DNA of 64,000 nucleotides from Devosia oryzisoli. GTDB lineage: Bacteria > Pseudomonadota > Alphaproteobacteria > Rhizobiales > Devosiaceae. How positions within the stretch are numbered: the first letter of the stretch is position 1; every line of letters starts with the position of its first letter. The notes below the pieces were generated by a model that was not told the DNA's origin, made no database searches, and saw only the letters and a program-made list of their open reading frames with translations. The stretch lies in NCBI RefSeq assembly GCF_014837245.1, contig NZ_JACYFU010000004.1, positions 1 to 64,000 on the forward strand, given 5' to 3'. The translations under genes were made by a program, and so were the position numbers. Shown piece after piece: positions 55,831 through 64,000 of this stretch.

Positions 55831-56616
55831 ATGTACACGCTTCTCGACCCCAGGAACTTCGTTGTCTTCATCACCGGCGCCACCTCCGGTTTCGGAGCTG
55901 CGGCGGCCCGTCGCTACGTGGCGGCAGGTGGCAAGGTCATCGCAACCGGGCGCCGGGAGGATCGGCTCGCGGGCCTGCAGGCCGAACTGGGAGCGGACAA
56001 TTGCCACGTCATGACGCTCGACGTGCGCGATCGGGCCGCGATGGAAAAAGCCGCGGCGGACATTCCCGCGCCCTTCGCCGGCATCAACATCGTGCTCGCC
56101 AATGCGGGGCTGGCGCTGGGCCTGCAACCCGCCGCCGAGGCCGACCTCGATGATTGGCAGACGATGATCGACACCAATATCTCGGGCCTTGTCTACACGG
56201 TGCGGCTGCTGCTGCCGGGGATGATCGCGCGCGGGGGCGGGCATGTGGTGACGCTGGGGTCGGTGGCCGGCGAATTCGCCTATCCGGGCGGCTCCGTCTA
56301 TGCCGCTTCCAAGGCTTTCGTGAAGCACTTTGCCCTCGCCATCCGCTCGGATCTGCAGGGCAAGAACATCCGCGTCACGGACATCGAGCCGGGCCTCACC
56401 GAGACCGAGTTCTCGCTGGTTCGCTTCAAGGGCGACGAGGGCAAGGCCGCGGCCCCTTATGCTGGAACCATGGCCATGACCGCCGAGGACATCGCGGAAT
56501 CGATCTTCTGGGCCACCAGCCTGCCGGCGCATGTGAACGTCAACAAGATCCAGCTCATGGCCACGACCCAGGCTATCGGGCCGTTCGACATCTATCGCGA
56601 CAAGCCCAACGGCTGA
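55831..56616 (+). CDS. YdfG-like NADP-dependent short-chain dehydrogenase
   Basis: A 261-residue SDR. Cofactor motif TGATSGFG, Arg residues after beta2 (GRREDR, NADP preference), LANAGLALG, catalytic Ser in GSVAG and YAASK. E. coli YdfG oxidises L-allo-threonine, serine and 3-hydroxypropionate; the C-terminal NVNKIQLMATTQAIGPFDIYR segment is typical of that group. ATG 55831 is preceded by AGGAC; the frame open to 55771 lacks support. It is convergent with the Ldh2-family gene (5-bp gap). Confidence 0.85.
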   Translation: MYTLLDPRNFVVFITGATSGFGAAAARRYVAAGGKVIATGRREDRLAGLQAELGADNCHVMTLDVRDRAAMEKAAADIPAPFAGINIVLANAGLALGLQPAAEADLDDWQTMIDTNISGLVYTVRLLLPGMIARGGGHVVTLGSVAGEFAYPGGSVYAASKAFVKHFALAIRSDLQGKNIRVTDIEPGLTETEFSLVRFKGDEGKAAAPYAGTMAMTAEDIAESIFWATSLPAHVNVNKIQLMATTQAIGPFDIYRDKPNG

Positions 56617-56621
56617 TCGCG

Positions 56622-57653
56622 CTAGAGATCGAGAAACCGCACCGTGTCCGGGTCGAGCGGAATGCCATTGGTCTGCCGCTCGGCCAGTGTTGCCCATTCC
56701 CGGTCGCCCGGCGCCATGACCTTGCCACCAGGTCGGGTTGTCGAGGCGCGCAGGCCAGCGAGGTAGGTCGTGATCGCGGCGCCGAACACGGCGCTGCCGG
56801 CGAACTTGTCGGGATCAATGACCAGCACGAAATGCCCCATGTTGCGCGGCGTCGAGATGTCGGTGCCGCCATACATGGGGATGAAATCGGGATCGAGCGT
56901 GGTGCCGGTCAACAGCGACGAAAACAGCGTCGCGACGCCCGCCAGCCCCGCTCCCTTGTAGCCGTAATCGACGCCACCCAGCGGCAGGAGCAGGTCCGCT
57001 GCATGCGGATCGGTCGTGGGAAAGCCGTCGGGCGTGGCGGCGACGCCTTCGGGGAGCTCCTGGTCGAGCGAGCGGTGCAACAGGACGCGGTTGAGCGGGA
57101 TCGATGAGGTGGCCATGTCGAGCAGCCAAGGTCGCGCATTGGGCACCGGCGCAGCAAACGCCAGCGGGTTGGTCCCATGAAATTTCTGCGCCCCGGTATG
57201 GAGGGCCACCATGGCGTCGGTATTGGTGGTGGCGAAGGTGACAAAGCCTTCTTCGGCGCCGGCCAGCGCGTAGGCTCCCGCTGCGCCCAGGTGGGAGGAG
57301 CGACGTATGCCGACCGCCCCGACGCCCGCTTCGCGGGCAAGCGCCATACCCACCTCCACCGCGTGATAGGCGGCGTAGTGCCCGAGGCCATCATCACCAT
57401 CCACCATCGCGCTGCCTGCCCCGCGATGTTCGAAGCGCAATTGCGGGTTCTTGTTGAGCCGCCCGCCGTCGAGCATGCGGCAGTAATGCTCGGTTAGGCG
57501 GACGCCATGGCTATCAATGCCCAGGAGAGAGGCATGCAGCATGGCCCGGATTGCCGCTCCCCGCGACGCTTCGCTCGCGCCGGCAGCTGCAAGGCGTGTC
57601 TCGACGCGCTCCCGCACAAGAGCCTCGGCAAACCTTTGAGACGATTGATCCAC
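56622..57653 (-). CDS. Ldh2/malate dehydrogenase-family oxidoreductase
   Basis: A 343-residue NAD(P)-dependent 2-hydroxyacid (or ureidoglycolate/delta1-piperideine-type) dehydrogenase of the Ldh2 family. Markers: LLGIDSHGVRLTEHY with the catalytic His, GAVGIRRSSHLGAAGAYA, LLDMATSSIPLNRV, and YGYKGAGLAG. The start GTG 57653 is chosen for the SD GGGGGAGGAC just before it; ATG 57683 is an alternative. It is divergent from the split-oxygenase cluster and might process a product of it, which is speculation. Confidence 0.82.
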   Translation of the reverse strand: MDQSSQRFAEALVRERVETRLAAAGASEASRGAAIRAMLHASLLGIDSHGVRLTEHYCRMLDGGRLNKNPQLRFEHRGAGSAMVDGDDGLGHYAAYHAVEVGMALAREAGVGAVGIRRSSHLGAAGAYALAGAEEGFVTFATTNTDAMVALHTGAQKFHGTNPLAFAAPVPNARPWLLDMATSSIPLNRVLLHRSLDQELPEGVAATPDGFPTTDPHAADLLLPLGGVDYGYKGAGLAGVATLFSSLLTGTTLDPDFIPMYGGTDISTPRNMGHFVLVIDPDKFAGSAVFGAAITTYLAGLRASTTRPGGKVMAPGDREWATLAERQTNGIPLDPDTVRFLDL

Positions 57654-57752
57654 GCTGTCCTCCCCCTTCGTGGCGCCTTCCATGCCACGCGTGGATGACG
57701 ATGTCCGCAACTTTGTACTGGCACTCGGCGGCTGCCGCATTATTGTAGCAGC

Positions 57753-58649
57753 ATGCGCAACACCCTAGACTCCATCACCCGCAATCTCTGGCACGTCGTC
57801 GCCGCAACCGACGAGTTGCCCATCGGCCTTGTCGAGACGACGACCCTGCTCGATACCCCGCTGGCGCTGACCCGCGGCCTTGATGGTGAGCCTGTGGTCT
57901 GGCTGCGCCGGGACGAGGAGCAAGGCGAGGAGATCGACGCGGAAACGGTGCTGGAGCGCCTGCCGGTCAAGACCGCCTATGGCTACACCTGGACCTGCCT
58001 GGGCAGCCCGCCTGCCGAGCTGTTCCCCATTCCCGAATTTGCCGAGCCCGACCGCGTCAACATGAGTTGCGGCTCCATCGGCATCCACGTGTCGGCACCG
58101 CGCGCCGTCGAAAACTTCCTCGACATGGGCCACTTTCCTTACGTGCACACCGATATCCTCGGCTCCGAGCCGCATACCGAGGTCAAGGAATACGACGTTG
58201 AGGTGTCCGAGGAGCGCGATGAGGTTCTGGCGACCCGATGCCGCTTCATCCAGCCGCGCGCCGCCAAGTCGGCCACCAAGCCGATGGAAGTGGAATACGT
58301 CTATCGCGTGCCCCATCCGTTCTGCTCGGTGCTCTACAAGTCATGCCCGGAGGACGAGACGCGCCAGGACGTGATCGGTCTTTTCCTGCAGCCGGTGAGC
58401 GAGGAGCGCTGCCGCGCCCATCTCCTGCAGTCGATGATCGACAGCACCTCCACGATCACCGACCTGCGGCGCTTCCAGCAGACGATCTTCGGCCAGGACA
58501 AGCCGATCCTCGAAAACCAGTATCCCAAGAAACTGCCGCTCGACCCGCGCGCCGAGACGCCGATCCGCGCCGACAAGAGCGCCATCGCCTATCGCCGCTG
58601 GCTGAGCCAGAAGGGGATAACCTATGGGGTGATCCCGCAGGCGTCTTGA
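57753..58649 (+). CDS. Rieske-less oxygenase catalytic subunit (NdmC-like)
   Basis: A 298-residue protein of the VanA/NdmA oxygenase family. The mononuclear iron site is intact: ENFLDMGHFPYVH (D124, H127, H132), and the distal DLRRFQQTIFGQDKP segment fits the family. The N-terminal 90 residues keep Rieske-domain edge strands (NLWHVVAATDELP, TAYGYTWTCLG), but the CxH...CxxH loops are missing, so it cannot hold its own [2Fe-2S]. In Pseudomonas putida CBB5, NdmC likewise lacks the cluster and receives electrons from the Rieske domain of NdmD. The substrate (N- or O-demethylation) is unknown. Confidence 0.85.
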   Translation: MRNTLDSITRNLWHVVAATDELPIGLVETTTLLDTPLALTRGLDGEPVVWLRRDEEQGEEIDAETVLERLPVKTAYGYTWTCLGSPPAELFPIPEFAEPDRVNMSCGSIGIHVSAPRAVENFLDMGHFPYVHTDILGSEPHTEVKEYDVEVSEERDEVLATRCRFIQPRAAKSATKPMEVEYVYRVPHPFCSVLYKSCPEDETRQDVIGLFLQPVSEERCRAHLLQSMIDSTSTITDLRRFQQTIFGQDKPILENQYPKKLPLDPRAETPIRADKSAIAYRRWLSQKGITYGVIPQAS

Positions 58650-58665
58650 GCGTAACAATCACCGC

Positions 58666-58742
58666 GTCATTCCCGCGAAAGCGGGAACCCCTGTTTACGG
58701 AACTTCGGTTGAAACGGAGGTTCCCGCTTTCGCGGGAATGAC
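58666..58742. repeat. Palindromic intergenic repeat (GTCATTCCCGCGAAAGCGGG type)
   Basis: The outer arms 58666-58689 and 58719-58742 are near-perfect inverted copies, and each arm is itself a hairpin (CCCGC/GCGGG). It fills the gap between the catalytic subunit and the Rieske-reductase genes. Confidence 0.85.
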
Positions 58743-58828
58743 ATCGGGACCAAATCAAAGAGCCTCGTACGCCAAGGCTTTGCAACTGACCTCATCCGAT
58801 CGTGGCGCGATCAAATCCCGGATGGATC

Positions 58829-60538
58829 ATGCCCCTCAGCCTCTCAGACCCCACCTGGTACCCCATCGCCTCGAGCGAGGATCTGCCGTTCCGCCATGTC
58901 TACCAGGGCCAGTTGCTCGGCCGGGAACTGGCGGTTTGGCGAGCCGATGACGGCACGCTGAACGTCTGGGAGAACCGGTGCCTCCACCGCGGCGTGCGGC
59001 TCTCCATCGGCATTAATGAGGGGCAGGAACTCAAGTGCCAGTACCACGGCTGGCGCTACGCCAACGGATCGGCAGGCTGCACCTACATTCCCGCCCACCC
59101 GGCCGATGCGCCGGCCCGCCGCATCGAAAACCGCAAATACCCTGTCAGGGAAGCTTTCGGCCTCGTCTGGTCGGCTGCCAATGACGACCAACCCTTCAAG
59201 CCCTTCCCGGATGCGGAGGCCAAGGCGTGGTTCCCCTTGCGGCCCCTGCCGGTCAATGCGTCGCCGGACGATGTGGTGGCCGGGCTGGCGCGTCTGGCGC
59301 CCGATGACCAGCCCGCGGACATGCTGCCCGGCATGGCCGTGCGGCTGGAAACGGCCATCTACTTCGTCCAGCCCGTGGACAGCGGGCGCTCGGTCATCCG
59401 TGGTTTGCTGGCCGAAAAGCCTGCAAACGAGATCGCGGCGCTGCGGCACTACAACGAGATGCTGACCAAGCTGCGCGACCGACTGGAAAAGGCCGCGGCC
59501 CGCAAACCCGCACCAGAGCCTCTACAACCCAGCTTCGAGAAGGTGTCTGTCGATCTTGCGACCATGCCCGACATTGCCATCCCCAGAGGCACCACGTTTC
59601 CCGTGCTGGTCAAGCGCAAGTGGCAGAGCGCGGATGGCGTAATCGGCTTCGAACTCGCCGACCGCGACGGCAAGCACCTGCCGACCTTTCAGCCCGGCGC
59701 CCATATCGACGTGCACCTGCCCAACGGGCTGGTTCGTCAATACTCCATCACCAATGGCCCGGGCGAGCTGATGAGCTACGTCATCGGCGTCAAGCAGGAA
59801 AGCGCCTCCAAGGGCGGCTCGAAGGCGCTGGTGGAGACGGTCCGGGAAGGCGATGTGCTGGCCATTTCCGAGCCGCGCAACAATTTCCCGCTGCGCCGCG
59901 ACGCCACCCGTACCGTGCTGATCGCCGGGGGCATCGGCATCACCCCGCTACTCTCAATGGCGCGGTTCCTCGACAAGTCGAGCCTGCCCTACGAACTGCA
60001 CTATTTCGTCCGCAGCGGCGAAACGGCCGCCTTCCGCAGCGAACTCGAGGTCCTCCACGGAGAGGTCCGGACGCATATGGGCATCGGGCGCAAGGCGATC
60101 CGCAAAGAGGTCGAGGCGATTCTGGGGCTGCACGAGTTCGCCAACCATGTCTATATCTGCGGCCCCGGCCCGATGCTCGAGATGGTGCAGGACGCCGCCG
60201 CAGCGCTGGGCTGGCCGGATGAGGCCATCCATTTCGAGTATTTCCGCAACGACAAGACGATCGATGCCTCCTCGTCTTTCGAAATCGAACTCGCGCGCTC
60301 GGCCATGACGCTCCATGTGCCCGCGGGCAAGACCGTCCTCGAGACCATGCGCGAAGCCGGCCTTACCGTGCCGTCATCGTGCGAACAGGGCGCCTGCGGC
60401 ACTTGCCTGACCGGCGTCATCGAGGGCGAGGTGGATCATCAGGACGTCTACCTCAACAAGTCCGAGAAGGCCTCGAACAGCTGCATGATGACCTGTGTCA
60501 GCCGCGCCAGGTCACACCGTCTGGTGCTCGATATCTGA
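58829..60538 (+). CDS. Rieske-fused oxygenase reductase (NdmD-like)
   Basis: A 569-residue four-part electron-transfer protein: N-terminal Rieske domain with C51/H53 (CLHRG) and C70/H73 (CQYHG); a linker of about 150 residues; a ferredoxin-reductase flavin domain (RQYSITNGP) and NAD domain (GGIGITPLLSM, ICGPGPMLE); and a plant-type [2Fe-2S] domain with C518, C523, C526 and a fourth Cys near 552-556. Ordinary oxygenase reductases lack the Rieske part; NdmD of the caffeine N-demethylase system has it. ATG 58829 rather than GTG 58802 fits the domain start. Confidence 0.9.
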   Translation: MPLSLSDPTWYPIASSEDLPFRHVYQGQLLGRELAVWRADDGTLNVWENRCLHRGVRLSIGINEGQELKCQYHGWRYANGSAGCTYIPAHPADAPARRIENRKYPVREAFGLVWSAANDDQPFKPFPDAEAKAWFPLRPLPVNASPDDVVAGLARLAPDDQPADMLPGMAVRLETAIYFVQPVDSGRSVIRGLLAEKPANEIAALRHYNEMLTKLRDRLEKAAARKPAPEPLQPSFEKVSVDLATMPDIAIPRGTTFPVLVKRKWQSADGVIGFELADRDGKHLPTFQPGAHIDVHLPNGLVRQYSITNGPGELMSYVIGVKQESASKGGSKALVETVREGDVLAISEPRNNFPLRRDATRTVLIAGGIGITPLLSMARFLDKSSLPYELHYFVRSGETAAFRSELEVLHGEVRTHMGIGRKAIRKEVEAILGLHEFANHVYICGPGPMLEMVQDAAAALGWPDEAIHFEYFRNDKTIDASSSFEIELARSAMTLHVPAGKTVLETMREAGLTVPSSCEQGACGTCLTGVIEGEVDHQDVYLNKSEKASNSCMMTCVSRARSHRLVLDI

Positions 60539-60573
60539 TGATGCAGACGACCATCCGCCTCCACCCCTCCATC

Positions 60574-60660
60574 GTCATCACCCGGCTTGACCGGGTGATC
60601 CACCTTTCCGCGCGCACCGAAGCCTCCACATGGATGGCCCGGTCGCGCCGGGCAATGACG
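60574..60660. repeat. Palindromic intergenic repeat (CGTCATCACCCGG type)
   Basis: Outer arms CGTCAT (60574-60579) and ATGACG (60655-60660) enclose two hairpins: ATCACCCGG/CCGGGTGAT (60577-60599) and GCCCGG/CCGGGC (60637-60653). It sits between the reductase and GST genes; the first hairpin recurs at 36727-36749. Confidence 0.82.
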
Positions 60661-60680
60661 GCCGAACGGAGGCCGCTGGC

Positions 60681-61328
60681 ATGACCATCACCCTCTACGA
60701 CTTCGAACTCTCGGGCAATTGCTACAAGCTTCGGCTGCTGATGAGCATCCTTGGCGTGCCGTACGACATCGTTCCGGTCGATTTCTTTCCCGGACGCGAG
60801 CACAAGTCCGACGCCTTTCTGCGGCTCAACCCGTTCGGGCAGTTGCCGGTGCTGAGGGACGATGACCTGACGCTCTCGGACTCGGGAGCGATCCTGGCCT
60901 ATCTGGCGCGCAAGTACGATGCGTCGGGCCGCTGGTTTCCGGAGGCGCCCGATATTCTGGCGCAGGTTCTGCGCTGGCACGCCGTGGCCGACGACATCAC
61001 GTCAACGGCATCGGCCGCGCGACTGGCGCTGAGCTTCGACTACCCGTTCGATGTCGCTGCCTGCCAGAAAGGAGCGCATCGCATTTTCCGGCTGATCGAC
61101 GAACATCTGTGGTTCGGCGAAAAGGCCGGGCGCGACTGGCTCTGTGCGCCCGATCATCCGACCACGGCCGACATCGCCTGCTTCCCCTACATCATGCTTT
61201 CAGAAGAGGGCGGAATCTCGCGCCAGGACTACCCGGCCCTGCGCCGCTGGACAGACCGCGTACGCCGCATTCCCGGCTTCGTCGTCATGTCCGGCATCTT
61301 TCCGGCCGGCCCGGCCAAGCAGGATTAG
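60681..61328 (+). CDS. Glutathione S-transferase-family protein (NdmE-like candidate)
   Basis: A 215-residue GST: thioredoxin-like N-terminal half (LYDFELSGNCYKLRLLMSIL, FGQLPVLRDD, SDSGAILAYLARKY) and helical C-terminal half. ATG 60681 follows GGAGG. In the caffeine N7-demethylase complex NdmC-NdmD-NdmE, NdmE is a GST-like protein needed to bring NdmC and NdmD together; the same three-gene order here suggests that role, although glutathione conjugation cannot be excluded. Confidence 0.82.
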   Translation: MTITLYDFELSGNCYKLRLLMSILGVPYDIVPVDFFPGREHKSDAFLRLNPFGQLPVLRDDDLTLSDSGAILAYLARKYDASGRWFPEAPDILAQVLRWHAVADDITSTASAARLALSFDYPFDVAACQKGAHRIFRLIDEHLWFGEKAGRDWLCAPDHPTTADIACFPYIMLSEEGGISRQDYPALRRWTDRVRRIPGFVVMSGIFPAGPAKQD

Positions 61329-61408
61329 CGCGGGCATTTTCATACCTGCCATGCGAAACCTCTCGGCTGCTCCCAAGTTGGTCCCGGTTCGGTCGACGAG
61401 GAACCTCC

Positions 61409-62536
61409 ATGGCAGATTGGGAAACGGCAGCACGAAACCTCGTTCTTTGGCTTCCTGGCTGGCTGGTGAGCCTTGTGCTGTTTGGCCTAGCGATTGTCGT
61501 GGCGATGTGGACGGGTAGCCTGCTGCACAGTGTGCTCACGCGTATGGTCGAACGGCGCGATCTGTTCTGGCGCTCGATGGTAAAGCGCCTGGATTTGCCT
61601 TTGCGGCTCGGCTTGGCGGTCACGTTCTGCGCGCTGGTTTCCACGATAGCGCCACTGACGCAGCGCCAGGGGGACTGGGTGCGCCACGCCCTTCTAATCG
61701 GGATTATCGTGCTCGCGGTCCTCGCCGCGCGGACGGCAATCCACATCTGGATCACGCTCTATCTGCGGCGCTTCAAGCTCGACAGCGAAGACAATCTTCT
61801 CGCGCGCAAGCACGTCACCCAGTCGCGGATACTGGAGCGCGTGGCCGTAACGCTCCTGATCATTGTCGGCGTCGCGGCCGTTCTGATGACCTTCGATGGT
61901 GTTGCGCAATACGGGGTGAGCCTACTCGCTTCGGCGGGGGCCGCCGGTCTCGTCCTCGGCCTGGCACTTCAGCCAGTGCTGAAGAACCTCTTTGCCGGCA
62001 TCCAACTCGCCATCACCCAGCCGATCCGCATCGATGATGCGCTGCTGGTCGAAGGTGAATGGGGGACGGTCGAGGAGATCACCTCGACCTACGTCGTGGT
62101 CAAAATCTGGGATCTGCGGCGACTGATTGTGCCGCTGAGCTACTTCATGGAAAAGCCGTTCCAGAACTGGACGCGCGAAGGCGCAGCGCTGATCGGCAAC
62201 GTGATGATGTATCTGGACTATTCGGTGCCGGTCGACGTGATCCGCGACAAGGTCAACGAGATCGTGCGGCATTCGCCCAAATGGGACGGCGAGGTCGCTG
62301 CCGTCCAGGTGACCGATTTCCACGAGGCGACGGTTGAGCTGCGTGTTCTGGTCAGTGCCCGCAACGCGGGTAACGCCTTCGACTTGCGCTGCGAGGTGCG
62401 CGAGAAACTGATCGCCTTCCTTCAGGCCGAGTACCCGCAGTCCCTGCCGCGCGTCCGCACATTGCCGGTCGACCGCAGCCCGTCTAACGATGATGCGGCT
62501 TCGGGCGCTGCTGCCAGTGCGCAGTTCGATGGCTAG
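61409..62536 (+). CDS. MscS-family mechanosensitive channel
   Basis: A 375-residue channel: about four helices before the pore helix (ASAGAAGLVLGLALQPVL) and the MscS beta domain starting FAGIQLAITQPIRIDD, then GTVEEIT and PLSYFMEKPFQNW. The last ~100 residues form the cytosolic vestibule. It relieves osmotic downshock by opening at high membrane tension. ATG 61409 with GAGGAAC before it; the large upstream frame lies over the GST gene. The 3' end overlaps epmB by 4 bp. Confidence 0.9.
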   Translation: MADWETAARNLVLWLPGWLVSLVLFGLAIVVAMWTGSLLHSVLTRMVERRDLFWRSMVKRLDLPLRLGLAVTFCALVSTIAPLTQRQGDWVRHALLIGIIVLAVLAARTAIHIWITLYLRRFKLDSEDNLLARKHVTQSRILERVAVTLLIIVGVAAVLMTFDGVAQYGVSLLASAGAAGLVLGLALQPVLKNLFAGIQLAITQPIRIDDALLVEGEWGTVEEITSTYVVVKIWDLRRLIVPLSYFMEKPFQNWTREGAALIGNVMMYLDYSVPVDVIRDKVNEIVRHSPKWDGEVAAVQVTDFHEATVELRVLVSARNAGNAFDLRCEVREKLIAFLQAEYPQSLPRVRTLPVDRSPSNDDAASGAAASAQFDG

Positions 62537-63588
62537 ACAGTCCCATCGGGCGGATAGCGATGTGTGCCACCCTGCCAATCGCGGACCGAGAAGCCGCCAT
62601 CGGCTGGCTCGATAGTGGGCGCTGCGATGGGCGCCTTGCCATGGCCACCGGGGATGTCGAGCACGTAGACCGGCTGGCAGAGGCCCGAGATGCGTCCGCG
62701 CAGCGCCGCGACCAGCGCCTGCCCCTCCGCGATGGAGAGGCGAAAATGCGCGGTGCCAGGGGCGAGGTCAGGGTGATGCAGGTAATAGGGCCTGATGCGG
62801 TTTTCGACGAAGCCCCGCATCAGTTCGGCCAGCGTCTCCACAGTGTCGTTCACCCCCCTCAGCAGCACTGTCTGGCTGATGAGCGCGATGCCTGCAGCCG
62901 TCATCCTGGCGAACGCGGCGCAAGCCGCCGGCGTCAACTCCCGCGGGTGGTTGGCGTGGACGGCCAGATACGTCGTCTTGCCGCTGGCAAGAAGGGCCCT
63001 GACCAGTTCGGCATCGACCCGCTCGGGCTCCACGACAGGAACGCGGGTGTGAAAGCGGACGATCCGCAGATGGGGGATAGCGGCCAACCGCTCCATCAGG
63101 TCCCGAAGCCGGCGCGGCGACAGGACCAGGGGATCGCCACCGGTGAGAATGACTTCCCAAATCTCGGGGTGCTGCGCGATGTAGTCCACCGCCGCGTCCA
63201 ACTGCGGCGCTGTCAGCGTCCCCAGCCCTTGCGGCCCCACCATTTCGCGGCGGAAGCAGAACCGGCAATAGACCGGGCAGACATGGACCGCCTTGAGCAG
63301 AACCCTGTCGGGGTAGCGGTGCACGATGCCGTCCACAGGCGAGTGCGTGAGGTCACCGATCGGGTCGGCACGCTCTTCTGGCGTGATCTGGAGTTCTTCG
63401 ACGCTTGGCAGGAACTGGCGAGCGATGGGGTCATCGGGATCGGCCGGGTCCATCAGCGCAACCATCGCGGGCGTGATGCCGACGGCATATTTTTCGGCGA
63501 CGGCATCGAGGTCAGCACGGTCACTGAGACCGGCGGCTTTCAGGTCAGCGACACTTTTGAGGACTTTGGATGTGGTGGTGCGATTCAT
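62533..63588 (-). CDS. epmB: EF-P beta-lysylation radical SAM aminomutase EpmB
   Basis: A 351-residue lysine 2,3-aminomutase family enzyme. The radical SAM cluster motif CPVYCRFC (C104, C108, C111), HTRVPVVEP, AVHANHPRE and the PLP-lysine region VLDIPGGHGK are conserved. The short length and the neighbouring epmA identify it as EpmB, which turns (S)-alpha-lysine into (R)-beta-lysine for EF-P, rather than a fermentative KamA. ATG 63588 is preferred over 63606. Confidence 0.9.
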   Translation of the reverse strand: MNRTTTSKVLKSVADLKAAGLSDRADLDAVAEKYAVGITPAMVALMDPADPDDPIARQFLPSVEELQITPEERADPIGDLTHSPVDGIVHRYPDRVLLKAVHVCPVYCRFCFRREMVGPQGLGTLTAPQLDAAVDYIAQHPEIWEVILTGGDPLVLSPRRLRDLMERLAAIPHLRIVRFHTRVPVVEPERVDAELVRALLASGKTTYLAVHANHPRELTPAACAAFARMTAAGIALISQTVLLRGVNDTVETLAELMRGFVENRIRPYYLHHPDLAPGTAHFRLSIAEGQALVAALRGRISGLCQPVYVLDIPGGHGKAPIAAPTIEPADGGFSVRDWQGGTHRYPPDGTV

Positions 63589-63673
63589 GCAGCAGGGTCC
63601 CCACACTCACCAGCGGGCCCCTCACCCTGTACGGGGGAGGCTGTCGACTGAGACACCCCTAACAAGTCAAGTC

Positions 63674-64000
63674 TCATTCGACCACCGGCGCCCAGAGCAC
63701 CGCCTCGATCCGCTGCGCTCCGGTCGCCAGCATCACCAGCCGATCAAAGCCCAACGCGACGCCGCTGGCTTCCGGCATCAAATCCAGCGCTGCCAGAAAA
63801 TCCTCGTCGATCGGGTACTGCTCGCCGTAGAGCCGTTGTTTTTCCGCCATCTCGGCTTCGAACCGCCGCCGCTGCTCGTCCGGGTCAGTCAATTCACCAA
63901 AGCCATTGGCAAGCTCGACGCCACAGGCGTACACCTCGAAGCGCTCCGACAGCCGGGGGTCGCCGGGGACGCGCCGAGCCAGTGCTGCCTCGCAAGCCGG
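63674..64000 (-). CDS. epmA: EF-P--lysine ligase EpmA, C-terminal fragment
   Basis: The frame is open from the window edge and ends at TGA 63674-63676, giving 108 C-terminal residues of a class II lysyl-tRNA synthetase-like protein (PoxA/GenX). Motif 3 GVALGFDRLVMLATG and the ELANGFGELTD segment are the ones seen in EpmA. It attaches beta-lysine to elongation factor P. It lies 85 bp upstream of epmB on the same strand, probably one operon; the N-terminal part is outside the window. Confidence 0.9.
   Translation of the reverse strand, partial: PACEAALARRVPGDPRLSERFEVYACGVELANGFGELTDPDEQRRRFEAEMAEKQRLYGEQYPIDEDFLAALDLMPEASGVALGFDRLVMLATGAQRIEAVLWAPVVE

Noticed and set aside
57753..58649. A frameshift or truncation removing the Rieske part of the oxygenase
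   Set aside because: The frame is continuous with a clear start, and the missing Rieske centre is supplied by the next gene, as in NdmC/NdmD; no remnant of the CxH motif is visible in other frames upstream.
62533..63588. Fermentative lysine 2,3-aminomutase (KamA)
   Set aside because: The adjacent epmA and short length favour EpmB; no lysine fermentation genes are near.

Overview
The window reads as a chromosomal segment of a high-GC alphaproteobacterium of the Hyphomicrobiales (Rhizobiales), plausibly Devosia-like. The genus is an inference; the order rests on the mdh-sucC-sucD-sucA-sucB-lpd cluster with zapE and an Omp19-like lipoprotein beside it, on a complete PhyR-NepR-EcfG general stress response (GSR) locus, and on lineage-typical palindromic repeats. 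No tRNA, rRNA, CRISPR array, transposase or phage gene was seen.

Layout. 0-2 kb: end of a polyol dehydrogenase and an FGGY pentulose kinase. 2-11 kb: a GSR island with small stress membrane proteins, two HWE/HisKA_2-type histidine kinases, a lipid kinase, a Crp/Fnr regulator, a receiver with Glu at the phosphorylation site, ecfG, nepR, phyR and a DUF1328 protein. Seven exact GGAAC-N16/17-CGTT EcfG-type promoters precede genes here. 10.7-14.9 kb: a YdcF protein and a polar amino acid ABC importer. 14.8-21.2 kb: a GGDEF/EAL protein, then an alpha-oxoamine synthase beside a single-domain response regulator and a multi-TM hybrid histidine kinase, a layout recalling alpha-hydroxyketone signalling modules (Cqs/Lqs). 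21.2-29.9 kb: uronate catabolism (uxuA; then a dctP-dctQ-dctM-gntR-kduI-kduD-kdgF operon) with a predicted GntR operator. 29.9-40 kb: the TCA-cycle cluster. 40-42.5 kb: zapE, a protease-inhibitor lipoprotein and a small DUF2007-like protein. 42.7-48.5 kb: a yejBEFA peptide importer. 48.6-55.4 kb: tamA-tamB and a methyltransferase. 55.8-57.7 kb: two dehydrogenases. 57.7-61.3 kb: a split Rieske oxygenase resembling the NdmC/NdmD/NdmE N-demethylase complex. 61.4-64 kb: a MscS-family channel and the EF-P modification pair epmB/epmA.

How it works together. The island at 2-11 kb looks like one regulatory circuit: kinases act on PhyR, PhyR captures NepR and frees EcfG, and EcfG transcribes phyR, a kinase, a Crp-like regulator and small envelope proteins. 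The uronate operon imports unsaturated or free uronates by a TRAP transporter and converts them by KdgF, KduI and KduD to 2-keto-3-deoxygluconate. The Rieske cluster separates the catalytic iron domain from the Rieske centre, which is fused to the reductase. The two most interesting candidates for less-described biology are this split oxygenase cluster and the oxoamine synthase/two-component module at 17.4-21.2 kb.
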